Assembly (NCBI RefSeq): GCF_000621865.1
Contig: NZ_JHXE01000023.1
Location: forward strand, 1-36,735
Origin: Pseudobutyrivibrio sp. MD2005
GTDB taxonomy: Bacteria; Bacillota; Clostridia; Lachnospirales; Lachnospiraceae
DNA length: 36,735 nt
Reading direction: 5' to 3'
Each line of letters opens with the position of its first letter. The first letter of the stretch is position 1. The position numbers and the translations under genes were made by a program. The notes beneath the pieces are model-generated. The model saw only the letters and a program-made list of their open reading frames with translations, was not told the DNA's origin and ran no database searches. This document shows positions 16,565 to 25,098 of this stretch, in pieces.

Positions 16565-16586
16565 GATATAAGTGTGAAAAAAATGA

Positions 16587-16625
16587 GTGCAACGAAATGT
16601 AACAAATCGTTGCACCATTTTTTTT
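16587..16625 (+). terminator. Rho-independent terminator
   Basis: GTGCAACGA/TCGTTGCAC (9 bp) followed by CCA and T8. Confidence 0.9.
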
Positions 16626-16681
16626 GCCTTAGAATTCTTGCAATATTAAATAAGTAATTGAAATTGGAAAATAAAAAGACT

Positions 16682-16720
16682 GTCAGCTTTGATGATAAGA
16701 TTTTATCATCAAAGAACTGA
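16682..16720 (+). promoter_or_regulatory. Long hairpin directly before the symporter ribosome binding site
   Basis: CTTTGATGATAA/TTATCATCAAAG (12 bp, GATT loop) is extended by TCAG/CTGA across two unpaired A. It ends three nt before GGGAGG and has no T-tract, so it is more likely an operator or an mRNA structure than a terminator. Confidence 0.5.
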
Positions 16721-16736
16721 TAGGGAGGTATTTACA

Positions 16737-18164
16737 ATGAGTGATGTTTCAATGACTGCTATGCAATCAACAGCAGCTACTACATCAAAAAAAGAGGGGG
16801 CAAATCCAGTATTGGGAATAGGATATGCCTTCGGTGAGGTTGGATGCCAGATGTCTTGGTATATGATTAACAACTTCCTCACATTATTTTACACCGATAT
16901 TGTCGGACTTACAGCAACAGCAATTTCGTTTATCATGTTTGTTGCAAGAGTATGGGATGCAATTAATGATCCTATGATGGGTTCTATAGCGGATAGAACA
17001 AACACAAGATGGGGACGTTTCCGTCCATACATTTTCTTTGCACCACCATTTTTGGCAATATTCAACATTTTAACATTTACTGTATGGCCATTAGAAGGAG
17101 CTTTAAAAGTGCTTGTTTGCCTGGTTTGCTACATCGGAACAGGTATGGCCTACACCGCAGCTTCAATTGCATATCAGGCACTTCAGAATGTTATTGCTAT
17201 TGATTCAAAACAGAGAATGCTTCTTGCTACATGCCGTAACATTGGTGCTTCAGTAATTGGTATTGTACTTTCTGTTGTTGCTGCTCCAACACTTCTTAAG
17301 CTTTCACATCCAGGAGTTGCAGCAGCTGATGCACAGGGATATTTTAGATTTGCAATCATTATGTCAATTGCTTTACTAGTTCCATTCCTTATTTGTGGAA
17401 TTATTTGTAAAGAGAAGTACACAGAAAAGCTTCATGCAAACAAAGGTAACACTGAAAAACTTGGCTTCTTCTCAGCTTTAAGAGAAATTGCAAAGAATGA
17501 TCAGCTTCTTATGGTTGTTCTTGCAACAGTACTTGGAACAATCTGCGTAGCAGGCCGTATGGGAATCCTTACATTCTACATCATTTACGTAGTTGGTGAT
17601 TTCATGCACATCGCAACATTCTTTACAGTAATGACTGTTGCACAGTTAATCGGAAGTTTCTTCCTTCCACTTGGTACAAACCTTATGACAAAGAAGGGCT
17701 ATCTTATTTTCTTACAGATGGTTATGAACGTTGGCTTCATCGCAATGTTCTTACTTCCAAATGCTGGTATTCCAACACTTCTTGCAATCTCTGCAGTCTG
17801 TGGTTTCTGTAACTCAGCTTCAGGTGTTTGCTACGGTCTTGTTGGTGACTCACTTGAGTATGGTGATTGGAAGCTAGGTCGTCGTCAGGAAGGTGTTGCA
17901 GCATCAATGCTTTCATTTGGTGTTAAGATTGCTACAGCAATCTGTGGTTCAGCAGGTGTTCTTCTTCTTGCAGCAGTTGGATATGTTCCAAACGCAGAGC
18001 AGACAGAGGCAGCTCGCCAGGGAATCAACGCAGTAGTTAACCTTCTTCCATTTGTAATCGGTGTGCTTTCAGTAGTTCCAATGTTCTGGTACAAGCTTAC
18101 ACCTGCAAAGGTTGAAGAGATTAGAAATGACCTTGAAAATGGTGTACATGCATACGACAACTAA
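16737..18164 (+). CDS. GPH-family sugar:cation symporter (first copy)
   Basis: This 475-aa inner-membrane protein has about 12 predicted hydrophobic segments. It belongs to the glycoside-pentoside-hexuronide:cation symporter family (MelB-like), with the conserved NDPMMGSIADRT and RWGRFRPYI loop after the second membrane segment. It probably imports a glycoside together with Na+ or H+. ATG 16737 follows GGGAGG; an earlier in-frame ATG at 16689 lies inside the hairpin at 16682-16720 and has no ribosome binding site. It is followed by a terminator, so it is a single-gene unit. It is paralogous to the symporter at 21896. Confidence 0.88.
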   Translation: MSDVSMTAMQSTAATTSKKEGANPVLGIGYAFGEVGCQMSWYMINNFLTLFYTDIVGLTATAISFIMFVARVWDAINDPMMGSIADRTNTRWGRFRPYIFFAPPFLAIFNILTFTVWPLEGALKVLVCLVCYIGTGMAYTAASIAYQALQNVIAIDSKQRMLLATCRNIGASVIGIVLSVVAAPTLLKLSHPGVAAADAQGYFRFAIIMSIALLVPFLICGIICKEKYTEKLHANKGNTEKLGFFSALREIAKNDQLLMVVLATVLGTICVAGRMGILTFYIIYVVGDFMHIATFFTVMTVAQLIGSFFLPLGTNLMTKKGYLIFLQMVMNVGFIAMFLLPNAGIPTLLAISAVCGFCNSASGVCYGLVGDSLEYGDWKLGRRQEGVAASMLSFGVKIATAICGSAGVLLLAAVGYVPNAEQTEAARQGINAVVNLLPFVIGVLSVVPMFWYKLTPAKVEEIRNDLENGVHAYDN

Positions 18165-18179
18165 ATAATAATCTTTGTG

Positions 18180-18205
18180 GCCCTGCAATATGCAGGGCTA
18201 TTTTG
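18180..18205 (+). terminator. Rho-independent terminator
   Basis: GCCCTGCA/TGCAGGGC (8 bp, ATA loop) followed by a T-rich tail. Confidence 0.8.
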
Positions 18206-18306
18206 TTGCGCAAAAAAAGCCACAATATGTGAAAATTGCAATAGGAAAGTTACAGAAAAACAATATTTAAAAGCAATAGTGCTAGTCCGGGGCTAGAATA
18301 TGTACT

Positions 18307-20706
18307 ATGGAAAAGATTAGAGAAATTGTTCAATTTAATATTATTCATGAGACGAATAGTGAGCCAAGGGAGCAGCATTATCATCAGAATCTGGATTTGC
18401 TGTATGTGTTGGAGGGGACAGTAGATGTGGTTTTGGATGATAAAGAATACCATTTGCTGCCAGAGGATGTCATACTTATTAACTCCAACAAGCGGCATAA
18501 GTTTGAGAATTCGGGTAATCTACTGGCAGTTCGATTTGCCATTGATTATTATCTTTTGTCTCAGACAGTGGGAACTACACAGATTCTGTTTTTATGTAAT
18601 TCTGTGATTGATAAAAGCACAGCTTATGATAGATTGCGCAAACAAATGCAGGAGATTATCAAGTGCTTTTATACAGGTAGCAATAGTGATAGCTGCCATC
18701 TTCAATCTCTTTATTATCAGATGCTGCACATCTTAATTGCCAACTTTATGGTAAAGACTGATGAGGTGAAAATTCTGTTTGATAATAATGTACAGAAGGA
18801 GAGAATAGGCGAGATTCAAAGCTATATTCAGGGGCATTATCAATCTGCTATTAGCCTCAACGATTTGGCTGAAAAAATGTATCTTACACCGGCATATCTA
18901 TCGAAATATATAAAAAAGAAATTCGGAATGACATTTGTCGATTACTTGAACAACATCAGGCTTTTTCATGCGGTGGATGAGTTGATTTATACAGACAAGA
19001 GTTTGACTCACATAGCAATGGATAATGGATTTTGCACTTCGGCTGCATTCAATAAATCGTTCAAAAAAATGTTTAATGTCTCTCCAGGTGAGTATAGGCG
19101 CAATGCAGAAAGCAGAACCTTTGAGAACGTAGAAAATCAAAATGATGAGCAGGGTAAGCAAGAGATTATCTCATACATTAATAACGTATATACGAATCAT
19201 GCAAAGGATTCACTTGATAAAGAAATAATAGAAGTGGATTCTACGGATTATAAAACAAGATATGTAGATGATGTAAGAGTAATCAATATCGGTAATGTGT
19301 ATATGCTGCTTCAGCAGGAGGCCAGAGATCAGCTACTGATTTTAAAAGAGAAGCTTGGCATCAATTACATTCGTGTATGGAATGTTTTTGCACCAGATAT
19401 CTGTATAAGAGCAGACGGTGAATACAGCTTTCACAAGCTTGATAATGTGCTGGATTTTTTGACGGATCAGGGGATTAAGCTTTATATGGAATTGGGACAA
19501 AAGCCTACGCTTCTTATGTACGCCCCAGATCGATATATTAACAATGAGAAAGAGCAAATAAATGTATTTGAATATGAGTATTACAAAAAACTTATCAAGG
19601 ATTTGAGCATCCATCTTGTGAATCGATATGGCGTTGAGGAGATAGAAAAATGGTTTTTTGAATTTTGGAATAATCCTAAGCTTAATATGGGACGCGCAGA
19701 TGGGGATTATTACAAATATTTTGATATGATTTATTCTACCTTGAAAAAAATCAGCGAAGATATTCAGGTGGGTGGTCCAGGACTGATACTTGGCTACGAA
19801 AAAGATTTGAGCCTTAAGGTATTTGATATTTGGAAGAGGCGCGAAATTAAACCGGATTTCTTATCATTTGGCTCATATCAATATATATCCGTAAAAGAAG
19901 GAAACTATATTTACGGTAAGAAGTCCATTGATAAGGATTATGTAGTGCATCAAGTATCGGAAATCAAAAAAGCACTTAAAGACTGTGGTTTTACTGAGCC
20001 TAGAATTCATCTGGACGAGTGGAACTATACCATTTCCAATCGAAATATTATTTCGGATAGCTGCGAGCAAGCGGCCTATATCATGAAAAACTATATTGAT
20101 ATGATTGGTCTTGTGGACGTTATGGCGTATTGGCATGGCCTTGATTTGTACACGGAAAACTATGATACAAACACATTGCTTTGTGGTGACTCTGGGCTTA
20201 TTTCAAGGGATGGAATCAAGAAGCCTTCCTTCTATGCAGTTGAGTTTTTAAACAGAAGTTATAGCAGAGAGATTCTCAGGTTTGCAAACGGGCTGATTTC
20301 CACAAATGGAAGAGGCAGTTTTTCGATTATCTGTCATAATTTTAAAGCACTATCAGACGAATATATTGATATGGAAGAGGATGAAATCAAGATAAAGGAT
20401 TTAGATAATTTCCTTGAAGATACTAATGATATCAACCTTCAGTATATCTTGAAAAACGTACAAAACGGCAGCTACCAGGTGAAGACATACTATATTAATC
20501 AAGAGTACGGTAGCGTGCAGGATTTGTGGAAGCGCTTGGATTTATCCAACTCAATGGAAAGTGAGGAAATCAATTTCATAAAACAGCATGCAAATCCTAA
20601 TATGGAAATGCAAAAGCTTTCAGTTTCTAATGGTAATTTAGAAATCAATTGTAACCTTAAGCCAATGGAAATAAGGCTTATAGAAGTTAAGTACCAGTTT
20701 GGGTAA
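18307..20706 (+). CDS. AraC-family regulator fused to a GH39-like domain (second copy)
   Basis: This 799-aa protein is paralogous to the regulator at 12890. It has an N-terminal cupin (HYHQNLDLLYVLEGTVDVVL), an AraC helix-turn-helix (ISLNDLAEKMYLTPAYLSKY...VSPGEYRRNA) and a GH39-like barrel. At the acid/base position it has FEFWNNPKL (about 451-459), with Asn in place of the catalytic Glu of WNEP, while the nucleophile region reads LDEWNYT. The barrel is thus probably non-catalytic and used to sense a ligand. The Shine-Dalgarno is weak. A strong terminator follows. Confidence 0.82.
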   Translation: MEKIREIVQFNIIHETNSEPREQHYHQNLDLLYVLEGTVDVVLDDKEYHLLPEDVILINSNKRHKFENSGNLLAVRFAIDYYLLSQTVGTTQILFLCNSVIDKSTAYDRLRKQMQEIIKCFYTGSNSDSCHLQSLYYQMLHILIANFMVKTDEVKILFDNNVQKERIGEIQSYIQGHYQSAISLNDLAEKMYLTPAYLSKYIKKKFGMTFVDYLNNIRLFHAVDELIYTDKSLTHIAMDNGFCTSAAFNKSFKKMFNVSPGEYRRNAESRTFENVENQNDEQGKQEIISYINNVYTNHAKDSLDKEIIEVDSTDYKTRYVDDVRVINIGNVYMLLQQEARDQLLILKEKLGINYIRVWNVFAPDICIRADGEYSFHKLDNVLDFLTDQGIKLYMELGQKPTLLMYAPDRYINNEKEQINVFEYEYYKKLIKDLSIHLVNRYGVEEIEKWFFEFWNNPKLNMGRADGDYYKYFDMIYSTLKKISEDIQVGGPGLILGYEKDLSLKVFDIWKRREIKPDFLSFGSYQYISVKEGNYIYGKKSIDKDYVVHQVSEIKKALKDCGFTEPRIHLDEWNYTISNRNIISDSCEQAAYIMKNYIDMIGLVDVMAYWHGLDLYTENYDTNTLLCGDSGLISRDGIKKPSFYAVEFLNRSYSREILRFANGLISTNGRGSFSIICHNFKALSDEYIDMEEDEIKIKDLDNFLEDTNDINLQYILKNVQNGSYQVKTYYINQEYGSVQDLWKRLDLSNSMESEEINFIKQHANPNMEMQKLSVSNGNLEINCNLKPMEIRLIEVKYQFG

Positions 20707-20720
20707 GAATAGAATAATTA

Positions 20721-20767
20721 ATAAAGGACAAAAATTGTAATAGGATTTTTGTCCTTTATTTTTTTTG
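20721..20767 (+). terminator. Rho-independent terminator
   Basis: A perfect 15-bp stem ATAAAGGACAAAAAT/ATTTTTGTCCTTTAT followed by T8. Confidence 0.92.
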
Positions 20768-20877
20768 AAAAAAACAAAGATAGATATAGGAAAAGAAACT
20801 CGGCCAATATGGAAAAGAAAATAGCACTGACAATAAATAGAATTAATACAGAAGTTGTAAAAGGAAGGAGTAAAGAA

Positions 20878-21834
20878 ATGAAAGTATTAGGGATTTCTTT
20901 TGGTCGTATAGATCAAAGAAGTGATGTTATGGTAAAGGAGGCTTTATTTGCTGCAAAGGCTGCAGGCGCAGAGGTTGAATTTATCAATACGATAAGACTT
21001 AATATTGGTCATTGCCGTGCATGCGATTATTGCAGCAGATGTAGAGATAAAGGCGATGTGGAGATTCATTGCTGTATGAAAGATGATTATTCAATTCTTG
21101 AAGAAAAATGTTTTGATGCAGATGGAATCATTATTGCTGCACCTGTTTATGCAGTTGGTATTGTTGGTCAGTTTAAGAACTTTGTAGATAGATTTGGTCC
21201 ATCACATGATAGAGCAGCTCTTTTGGAGGAGAACAAGAAGCGTAAAGAGGCAGGCAAGCCACTTCTTGATGAGAGATATTTTAAGGACAGATATGTAGGA
21301 TACATTTCAGTTGGTGGAGCGCAGACTCACAACTGGGTAGCACTTGGTCTTCCAATGCTTGATTTATTCTCATTCTCATTCTGCATGAAATGCGTAGGTC
21401 ATGTAGATGCTTATGATCAGGGTAGAACAGGACATCCATTATTTGATGAGAAGCTGATGAAGAAATGTGCTGAGCTTGGAACAGCTGTAGCAACATCTCT
21501 TGGTAAGCCATACGATGAGGTGGATACATGGGTAGGCGATAAAGGAGTGTGCCCAGTATGCCACAATCCATTGCTATCAATGAATGGAACAACTACAGTA
21601 GAGTGTCCAATCTGCGGTATTTTCGGAAAGCTTTCAATCGAAGGGGAGAAGGTAACAGTAGAGTTTTCTGAAGAGCAGAAGAATAGAGCTCGAAACACAC
21701 CAATCGGTATTTACGAACACTACAACGAGATTCAAAACATGATTGATGTTTGTGTTCCAAAGCTTATGGCTAACAAGGATACACTTCCAAAGATGATGGA
21801 GAAGTACAAAAACTTCGACGAGCATTGGGCATAA
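20878..21834 (+). CDS. Iron-sulfur flavoprotein-like NAD(P)H:FMN reductase with zinc ribbon (first copy)
   Basis: This 318-aa protein has a flavodoxin-like N-terminal domain (MKVLGISFGRIDQRSD; APVYAVGIVGQFKNFVDRFG) with a cysteine cluster CRACDYCSRC plus a later Cys, as in iron-sulfur flavoproteins (Isf). A C-terminal CPVC...CPIC zinc or rubredoxin-like ribbon lies at about 227-247. It probably passes electrons to a low-potential acceptor or reduces a substrate double bond. ATG 20878 follows GGAAGGAG; an earlier in-frame ATG at 20749 falls within the terminator. It lies 61 nt upstream of the second symporter, so the two may be co-transcribed. It is paralogous to the protein at 24030. Confidence 0.75.
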   Translation: MKVLGISFGRIDQRSDVMVKEALFAAKAAGAEVEFINTIRLNIGHCRACDYCSRCRDKGDVEIHCCMKDDYSILEEKCFDADGIIIAAPVYAVGIVGQFKNFVDRFGPSHDRAALLEENKKRKEAGKPLLDERYFKDRYVGYISVGGAQTHNWVALGLPMLDLFSFSFCMKCVGHVDAYDQGRTGHPLFDEKLMKKCAELGTAVATSLGKPYDEVDTWVGDKGVCPVCHNPLLSMNGTTTVECPICGIFGKLSIEGEKVTVEFSEEQKNRARNTPIGIYEHYNEIQNMIDVCVPKLMANKDTLPKMMEKYKNFDEHWA

Positions 21835-21895
21835 GTCAAGATTCAACTAATTGGGGAATTAGTTAATCTAATAAAAAATTATATGGGGGAAAAAG

Positions 21896-23359
21896 ATGGA
21901 TACAACTAATATGGCAGATACAACAATCAAATCTGGTATTACAAAAGCTAATCAGTATGGCATGGCTCCACTTAAGCCAATCAACTATGTTGTTTATGGT
22001 ATGGGAAATTTTGCTTCTCAGCTTTCATGGACAATGGTAAGTACTTATCTTTCTATTTTTTACACAGACGTATTCGGTCTTGGAACTGGAGCGGTAGCTC
22101 TTCTTATGCTTATTGCAAAGGTATGGGATGGTATTAATGATCCTATGATGGGAACAATTATGGAACGTACCCACACAAAGCATGGTCGATTCCGTCCTTA
22201 CATTGTTGTCGGCGCAGTATTCTTGGTAATATTTACAATCCTTACATTTACGGTACCAGGATTTGGCGGTCCTGCTAAGCTTGCATATGCATACATTACA
22301 TACATCGGTCTTGGCATGTCATACACAATGACAAATGTACCTTACCTTGCATTGCCTATAGTTATGACACGTGATCCTAAGGAAGTAAACAGATTAAATG
22401 CAGCTCAGATGATGGGTATGACAATCGGACAGATTATTCTCAACCTTTCTGTTCTTCGTCTTGTAGAATGGTTTGGCCATGGGGATCAGAAAGCCGGTTA
22501 TCACTCAACAGCAATAGTCCTTGCACTTATTGCGCTTCCATTGTTCTGGGCAGTAGCAGCTCTTTCAAAGGAAAGAATCAATGTTAAGAAGGAAGACCAG
22601 GGAAGTGTTATTGAAGGTCTCAAGCTTATTGCTAAAAACAGAAATCTTGTATGTGCACTTACATACAGCATGTTTAACATGTTTGGTATGCTTGGACGTA
22701 TTTCAGTAGCAGTATTCTTCTACATGCATGTAGTAGGCGACATGAAGCACATCACAATTTTTATGATGATGCAGATGATAGTTGGTACACTTGTAATGCC
22801 ACTTGCTCCAAAGCTTTGCATGAAATATGGTAAGAGAAACATCGGTATCGTTTCAATGCTTATTCAAGGTCTTTCACTTATTATCATCTTCTTTGGCCCA
22901 TCAACAAATGTTGCATTCAACTTTGTGATGATGATTATTTATGGCTTTGGTTATATTGCAGGCCCTTCAGGAGCTGGTATGATTGTAGATGCTATCGATG
23001 ATTTTGATCTCAAGTATGGTTACAGAAATGATGGTATGGCATTCTCATTCTCAGGAATGGCTACAAAGATTGGAACAGCTCTTGCAAACTCAACATTCCT
23101 TGTAATCATGGGATTATATGGCTATGACAGCATGTTTGCACTTAAAGGACAGCTTGAAGGTGCAACAGATCCTGGAATCATTGCAAGCCTTACAGATCAG
23201 ATTACACACATTCAGTTTGGTATTAACATGTGTGCAAATCTACTGCCAGGTATCGTATTTTTAATTGGTATCATTCCTCTTCTTATCTACAACTTGGATA
23301 AGCCAGGTTACATGGATAAAGTAAGAGATGGTCTTACAGACAGAGACGCATGTAAATAA
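21896..23359 (+). CDS. GPH-family sugar:cation symporter (second copy)
   Basis: This 487-aa membrane protein of the MelB/GPH family has the motif NDPMMGTIMERTHTKHGRFR and about 12 hydrophobic segments. It resembles the symporter at 16737 but diverges in the C-terminal half, which suggests different substrates. It follows the flavoprotein gene by about 60 nt and ends with a terminator. Confidence 0.87.
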   Translation: MDTTNMADTTIKSGITKANQYGMAPLKPINYVVYGMGNFASQLSWTMVSTYLSIFYTDVFGLGTGAVALLMLIAKVWDGINDPMMGTIMERTHTKHGRFRPYIVVGAVFLVIFTILTFTVPGFGGPAKLAYAYITYIGLGMSYTMTNVPYLALPIVMTRDPKEVNRLNAAQMMGMTIGQIILNLSVLRLVEWFGHGDQKAGYHSTAIVLALIALPLFWAVAALSKERINVKKEDQGSVIEGLKLIAKNRNLVCALTYSMFNMFGMLGRISVAVFFYMHVVGDMKHITIFMMMQMIVGTLVMPLAPKLCMKYGKRNIGIVSMLIQGLSLIIIFFGPSTNVAFNFVMMIIYGFGYIAGPSGAGMIVDAIDDFDLKYGYRNDGMAFSFSGMATKIGTALANSTFLVIMGLYGYDSMFALKGQLEGATDPGIIASLTDQITHIQFGINMCANLLPGIVFLIGIIPLLIYNLDKPGYMDKVRDGLTDRDACK

Positions 23360-23371
23360 CATCCCTATATG

Positions 23372-23397
23372 CCAGAGGCGAAATGCCTCTGGTTTTT
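23372..23397 (+). terminator. Rho-independent terminator
   Basis: CCAGAGGC/GCCTCTGG (8 bp, GAAAT loop) followed by T5. Confidence 0.9.
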
Positions 23398-23437
23398 GCT
23401 TTGTTATGAAGTAGTAAAAGTTTTTGATTTCGGTGGG

Positions 23438-23778
23438 GTATCGCAAAAAGTCTAAGATATAAGGCTTGCTGGAGGATTTGTGATACAGAACATGAGAATA
23501 TTGCGAAGGTGTATCACAAAGAGACGAACGCAAGAGGCATGCTGGAGGATTTGTGATACAGAATTTTAGAATATTTATAGAATATATCGCAAAGAAACGA
23601 GTATATGCGGTTTGCCAGAGAGTTTGCGATACAAAATAGAAGAATCTGCAGATTTTATATCGCAAATTGTTTGGGAGGTCGCATAACTTAAGTAGTTTGC
23701 GATAAAAATAGCTGATTATTAGCATTTCTGTATCGCAAAAAGTATTACAAGCCAGAAGTTACTGTGAGTTTGCGATAC
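23438..23778. repeat. Inverted-repeat array 2: exact 73-nt period, 10 alternating TATCGCAAA/TTTGCGATA units
   Basis: R words (TATCGCAAA type) start at 23439, 23512, 23585, 23658 and 23731. F words (TTTGCGATA type) start at 23477, 23550, 23623, 23696 and 23769. Every R-to-F gap is 29 nt and every F-to-R gap 26 nt, so the period is exactly 73 nt throughout. Spacers are largely unlike one another. F1, R2 and F2 carry matching changes (TTTGTGATA/TATCACAAA), keeping pairing. The outer words pair over 10 bp (GTATCGCAAA/TTTGCGATAC). Confidence 0.92.
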
Positions 23779-23932
23779 ATCCAGCTATACACCCAGAGAT
23801 ACACCTAAGAATAGGCTCTGTGAAATGCCTTGCAATAGATATATCCAGTAATTTGTGTAGTTATTATTCAGCTTGCAATAAAAATAAAACATGCATTGCA
23901 AGTAAAATAGCAGCAAAAAAATCCTGCAAAAT

Positions 23933-24001
23933 TTGACAAATATGGACACAACATTTTTAAAGTGGAACATTATGTCGTGATATATATTATTACCATAATG
24001 T
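23933..24001 (+). promoter_or_regulatory. Promoter with overlapping inverted repeat
   Basis: TTGACA (23933-23938), 17 nt, then TTTAAA (23956-23961), a weak -10. ACATTATG (23967-23974) and CATAATGT (23994-24001) form an inverted repeat around the likely start site, which looks like an operator for the gene at 24030. Confidence 0.5.
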
Positions 24002-24029
24002 AATAAACAAACCCGGAGGTAATTATTAA

Positions 24030-25037
24030 ATGGAAAAGAAGAAAGTTCTTGGTATTTCATTTGGACGTAAGATGTCTAACTGTGATGTCATGGTTAAAGA
24101 AGCGCTTATGGAGTGCGAGAGAGAAGGCTGTGATGTTGCATTCTTACGTGCAGATGATTTAGATATTAACAACTGTACAGGATGTATCGCATGTGTAATC
24201 GGCATGATGTCAGGCAGAGGCCGCGGCTACTGCGTAAAGCATGATGATTTTGATATTCTTGATGAGGCTGTAATGCAGGCTGATGCTGTTATCCTTGCTT
24301 GCCCTACATATGAGACATCTGTTACAGGTCGTTTCAAAACAATTTGCGATAGAATCGGACCTAGCCATGATCTTTCATTCAGAAAGGTTAGAATCGAGGA
24401 AGGCAAGGCAGCAGGTGTTCCAGATGAGCAGCTTCCAGATGTTCGTTGCTTAAAGAAGCGTTCAGCAGCTCTTATCTCAGTTGGTGGAGCTATGACAGAG
24501 GAGTGGATTGCTCTTACACTTCCAATGATGTATGAGTTCACATTCCCATGGGGCATCGATGTTGTTGATACAGTTGAGTACTACGGTGCTATGGCTTGCG
24601 AAAACGTAGCTGGTAATCCAGATATGATGAAGAGAATGACTCAGGTTGGTAAGAATATTGTTGCTTCTATCAATGCTGATACAGAAGAAGAGAGACTTAA
24701 GTTCCGTGGTGAGGAAGAAGGTACATGCCCAATTTGCCACACAAGACTTGTTCAGTTCTCTCATGATAGAAAAACAGCTTCATGTGTAGTATGTGGAAGT
24801 CGCGCAACATTTGATATTGTCGATGGTGAGTTCAAGCTCAACTTTACAGATGAAGAGCTTGACCGTTCAAGACTTCGTTGGGGTGGAAAACTAGAGCATT
24901 CTACAGAGATTAAGACCCAGGCACAGCCTTCAGGTACAATCAAGAATCTTAAGGAGCTCAAGCAACCATATGCAGATTTCAATCCTGGGGTATGGCCAGC
25001 TGATAAAAATGCATTTGGTAATGTAAAAAATGCTTAA
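24030..25037 (+). CDS. Iron-sulfur flavoprotein-like NAD(P)H:FMN reductase with zinc ribbon (second copy)
   Basis: This 335-aa protein is paralogous to that at 20878: KKVLGISFGRKMSNCDVMVK at the N terminus, CTGCIAC plus a later Cys (GYCVKHDD) as a cluster motif, CPTYETSVTGRFKTICDRIG, and a C-terminal CPIC...CVVC ribbon. The fold is flavodoxin-like, binding FMN. It may be an auxiliary electron carrier or a reductase for the aglycone or sugar enone. ATG 24030 follows CGGAGG. A hairpin follows the stop. Confidence 0.75.
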   Translation: MEKKKVLGISFGRKMSNCDVMVKEALMECEREGCDVAFLRADDLDINNCTGCIACVIGMMSGRGRGYCVKHDDFDILDEAVMQADAVILACPTYETSVTGRFKTICDRIGPSHDLSFRKVRIEEGKAAGVPDEQLPDVRCLKKRSAALISVGGAMTEEWIALTLPMMYEFTFPWGIDVVDTVEYYGAMACENVAGNPDMMKRMTQVGKNIVASINADTEEERLKFRGEEEGTCPICHTRLVQFSHDRKTASCVVCGSRATFDIVDGEFKLNFTDEELDRSRLRWGGKLEHSTEIKTQAQPSGTIKNLKELKQPYADFNPGVWPADKNAFGNVKNA

Positions 25038-25046
25038 TAAATTTTT

Positions 25047-25074
25047 AGAAGTGCTATGAAATCATAGCACTTCT
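25047..25074 (+). terminator. Strong hairpin between flavoprotein and isomerase genes
   Basis: AGAAGTGCTATGA/TCATAGCACTTCT is a 13-bp stem with a tiny loop, followed by TATGTATTTG rather than a clean T-run. It may be a weak terminator or an intercistronic processing/stability element, since the next start is 25 nt away. Confidence 0.5.
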
Positions 25075-25098
25075 TATGTATTTGAAGAGGTGAAGGAT

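Larger units (their letters stand above)
23398..24029. other. 632-nt gene-free region holding repeat array 2 and a promoter
   Basis: No convincing gene is seen. It contains inverted-repeat array 2 (23438-23778), three TTGCAA words at 23830, 23873 and 23896, and a probable promoter with an overlapping inverted repeat (23933-24001) for the flavoprotein gene. Confidence 0.7.

Noticed and set aside
20749-20877. Upstream extension of the first flavoprotein gene
   Set aside because: It begins in the T-run of a terminator; ATG 20878 has the ribosome binding site and matches the paralogue's start.
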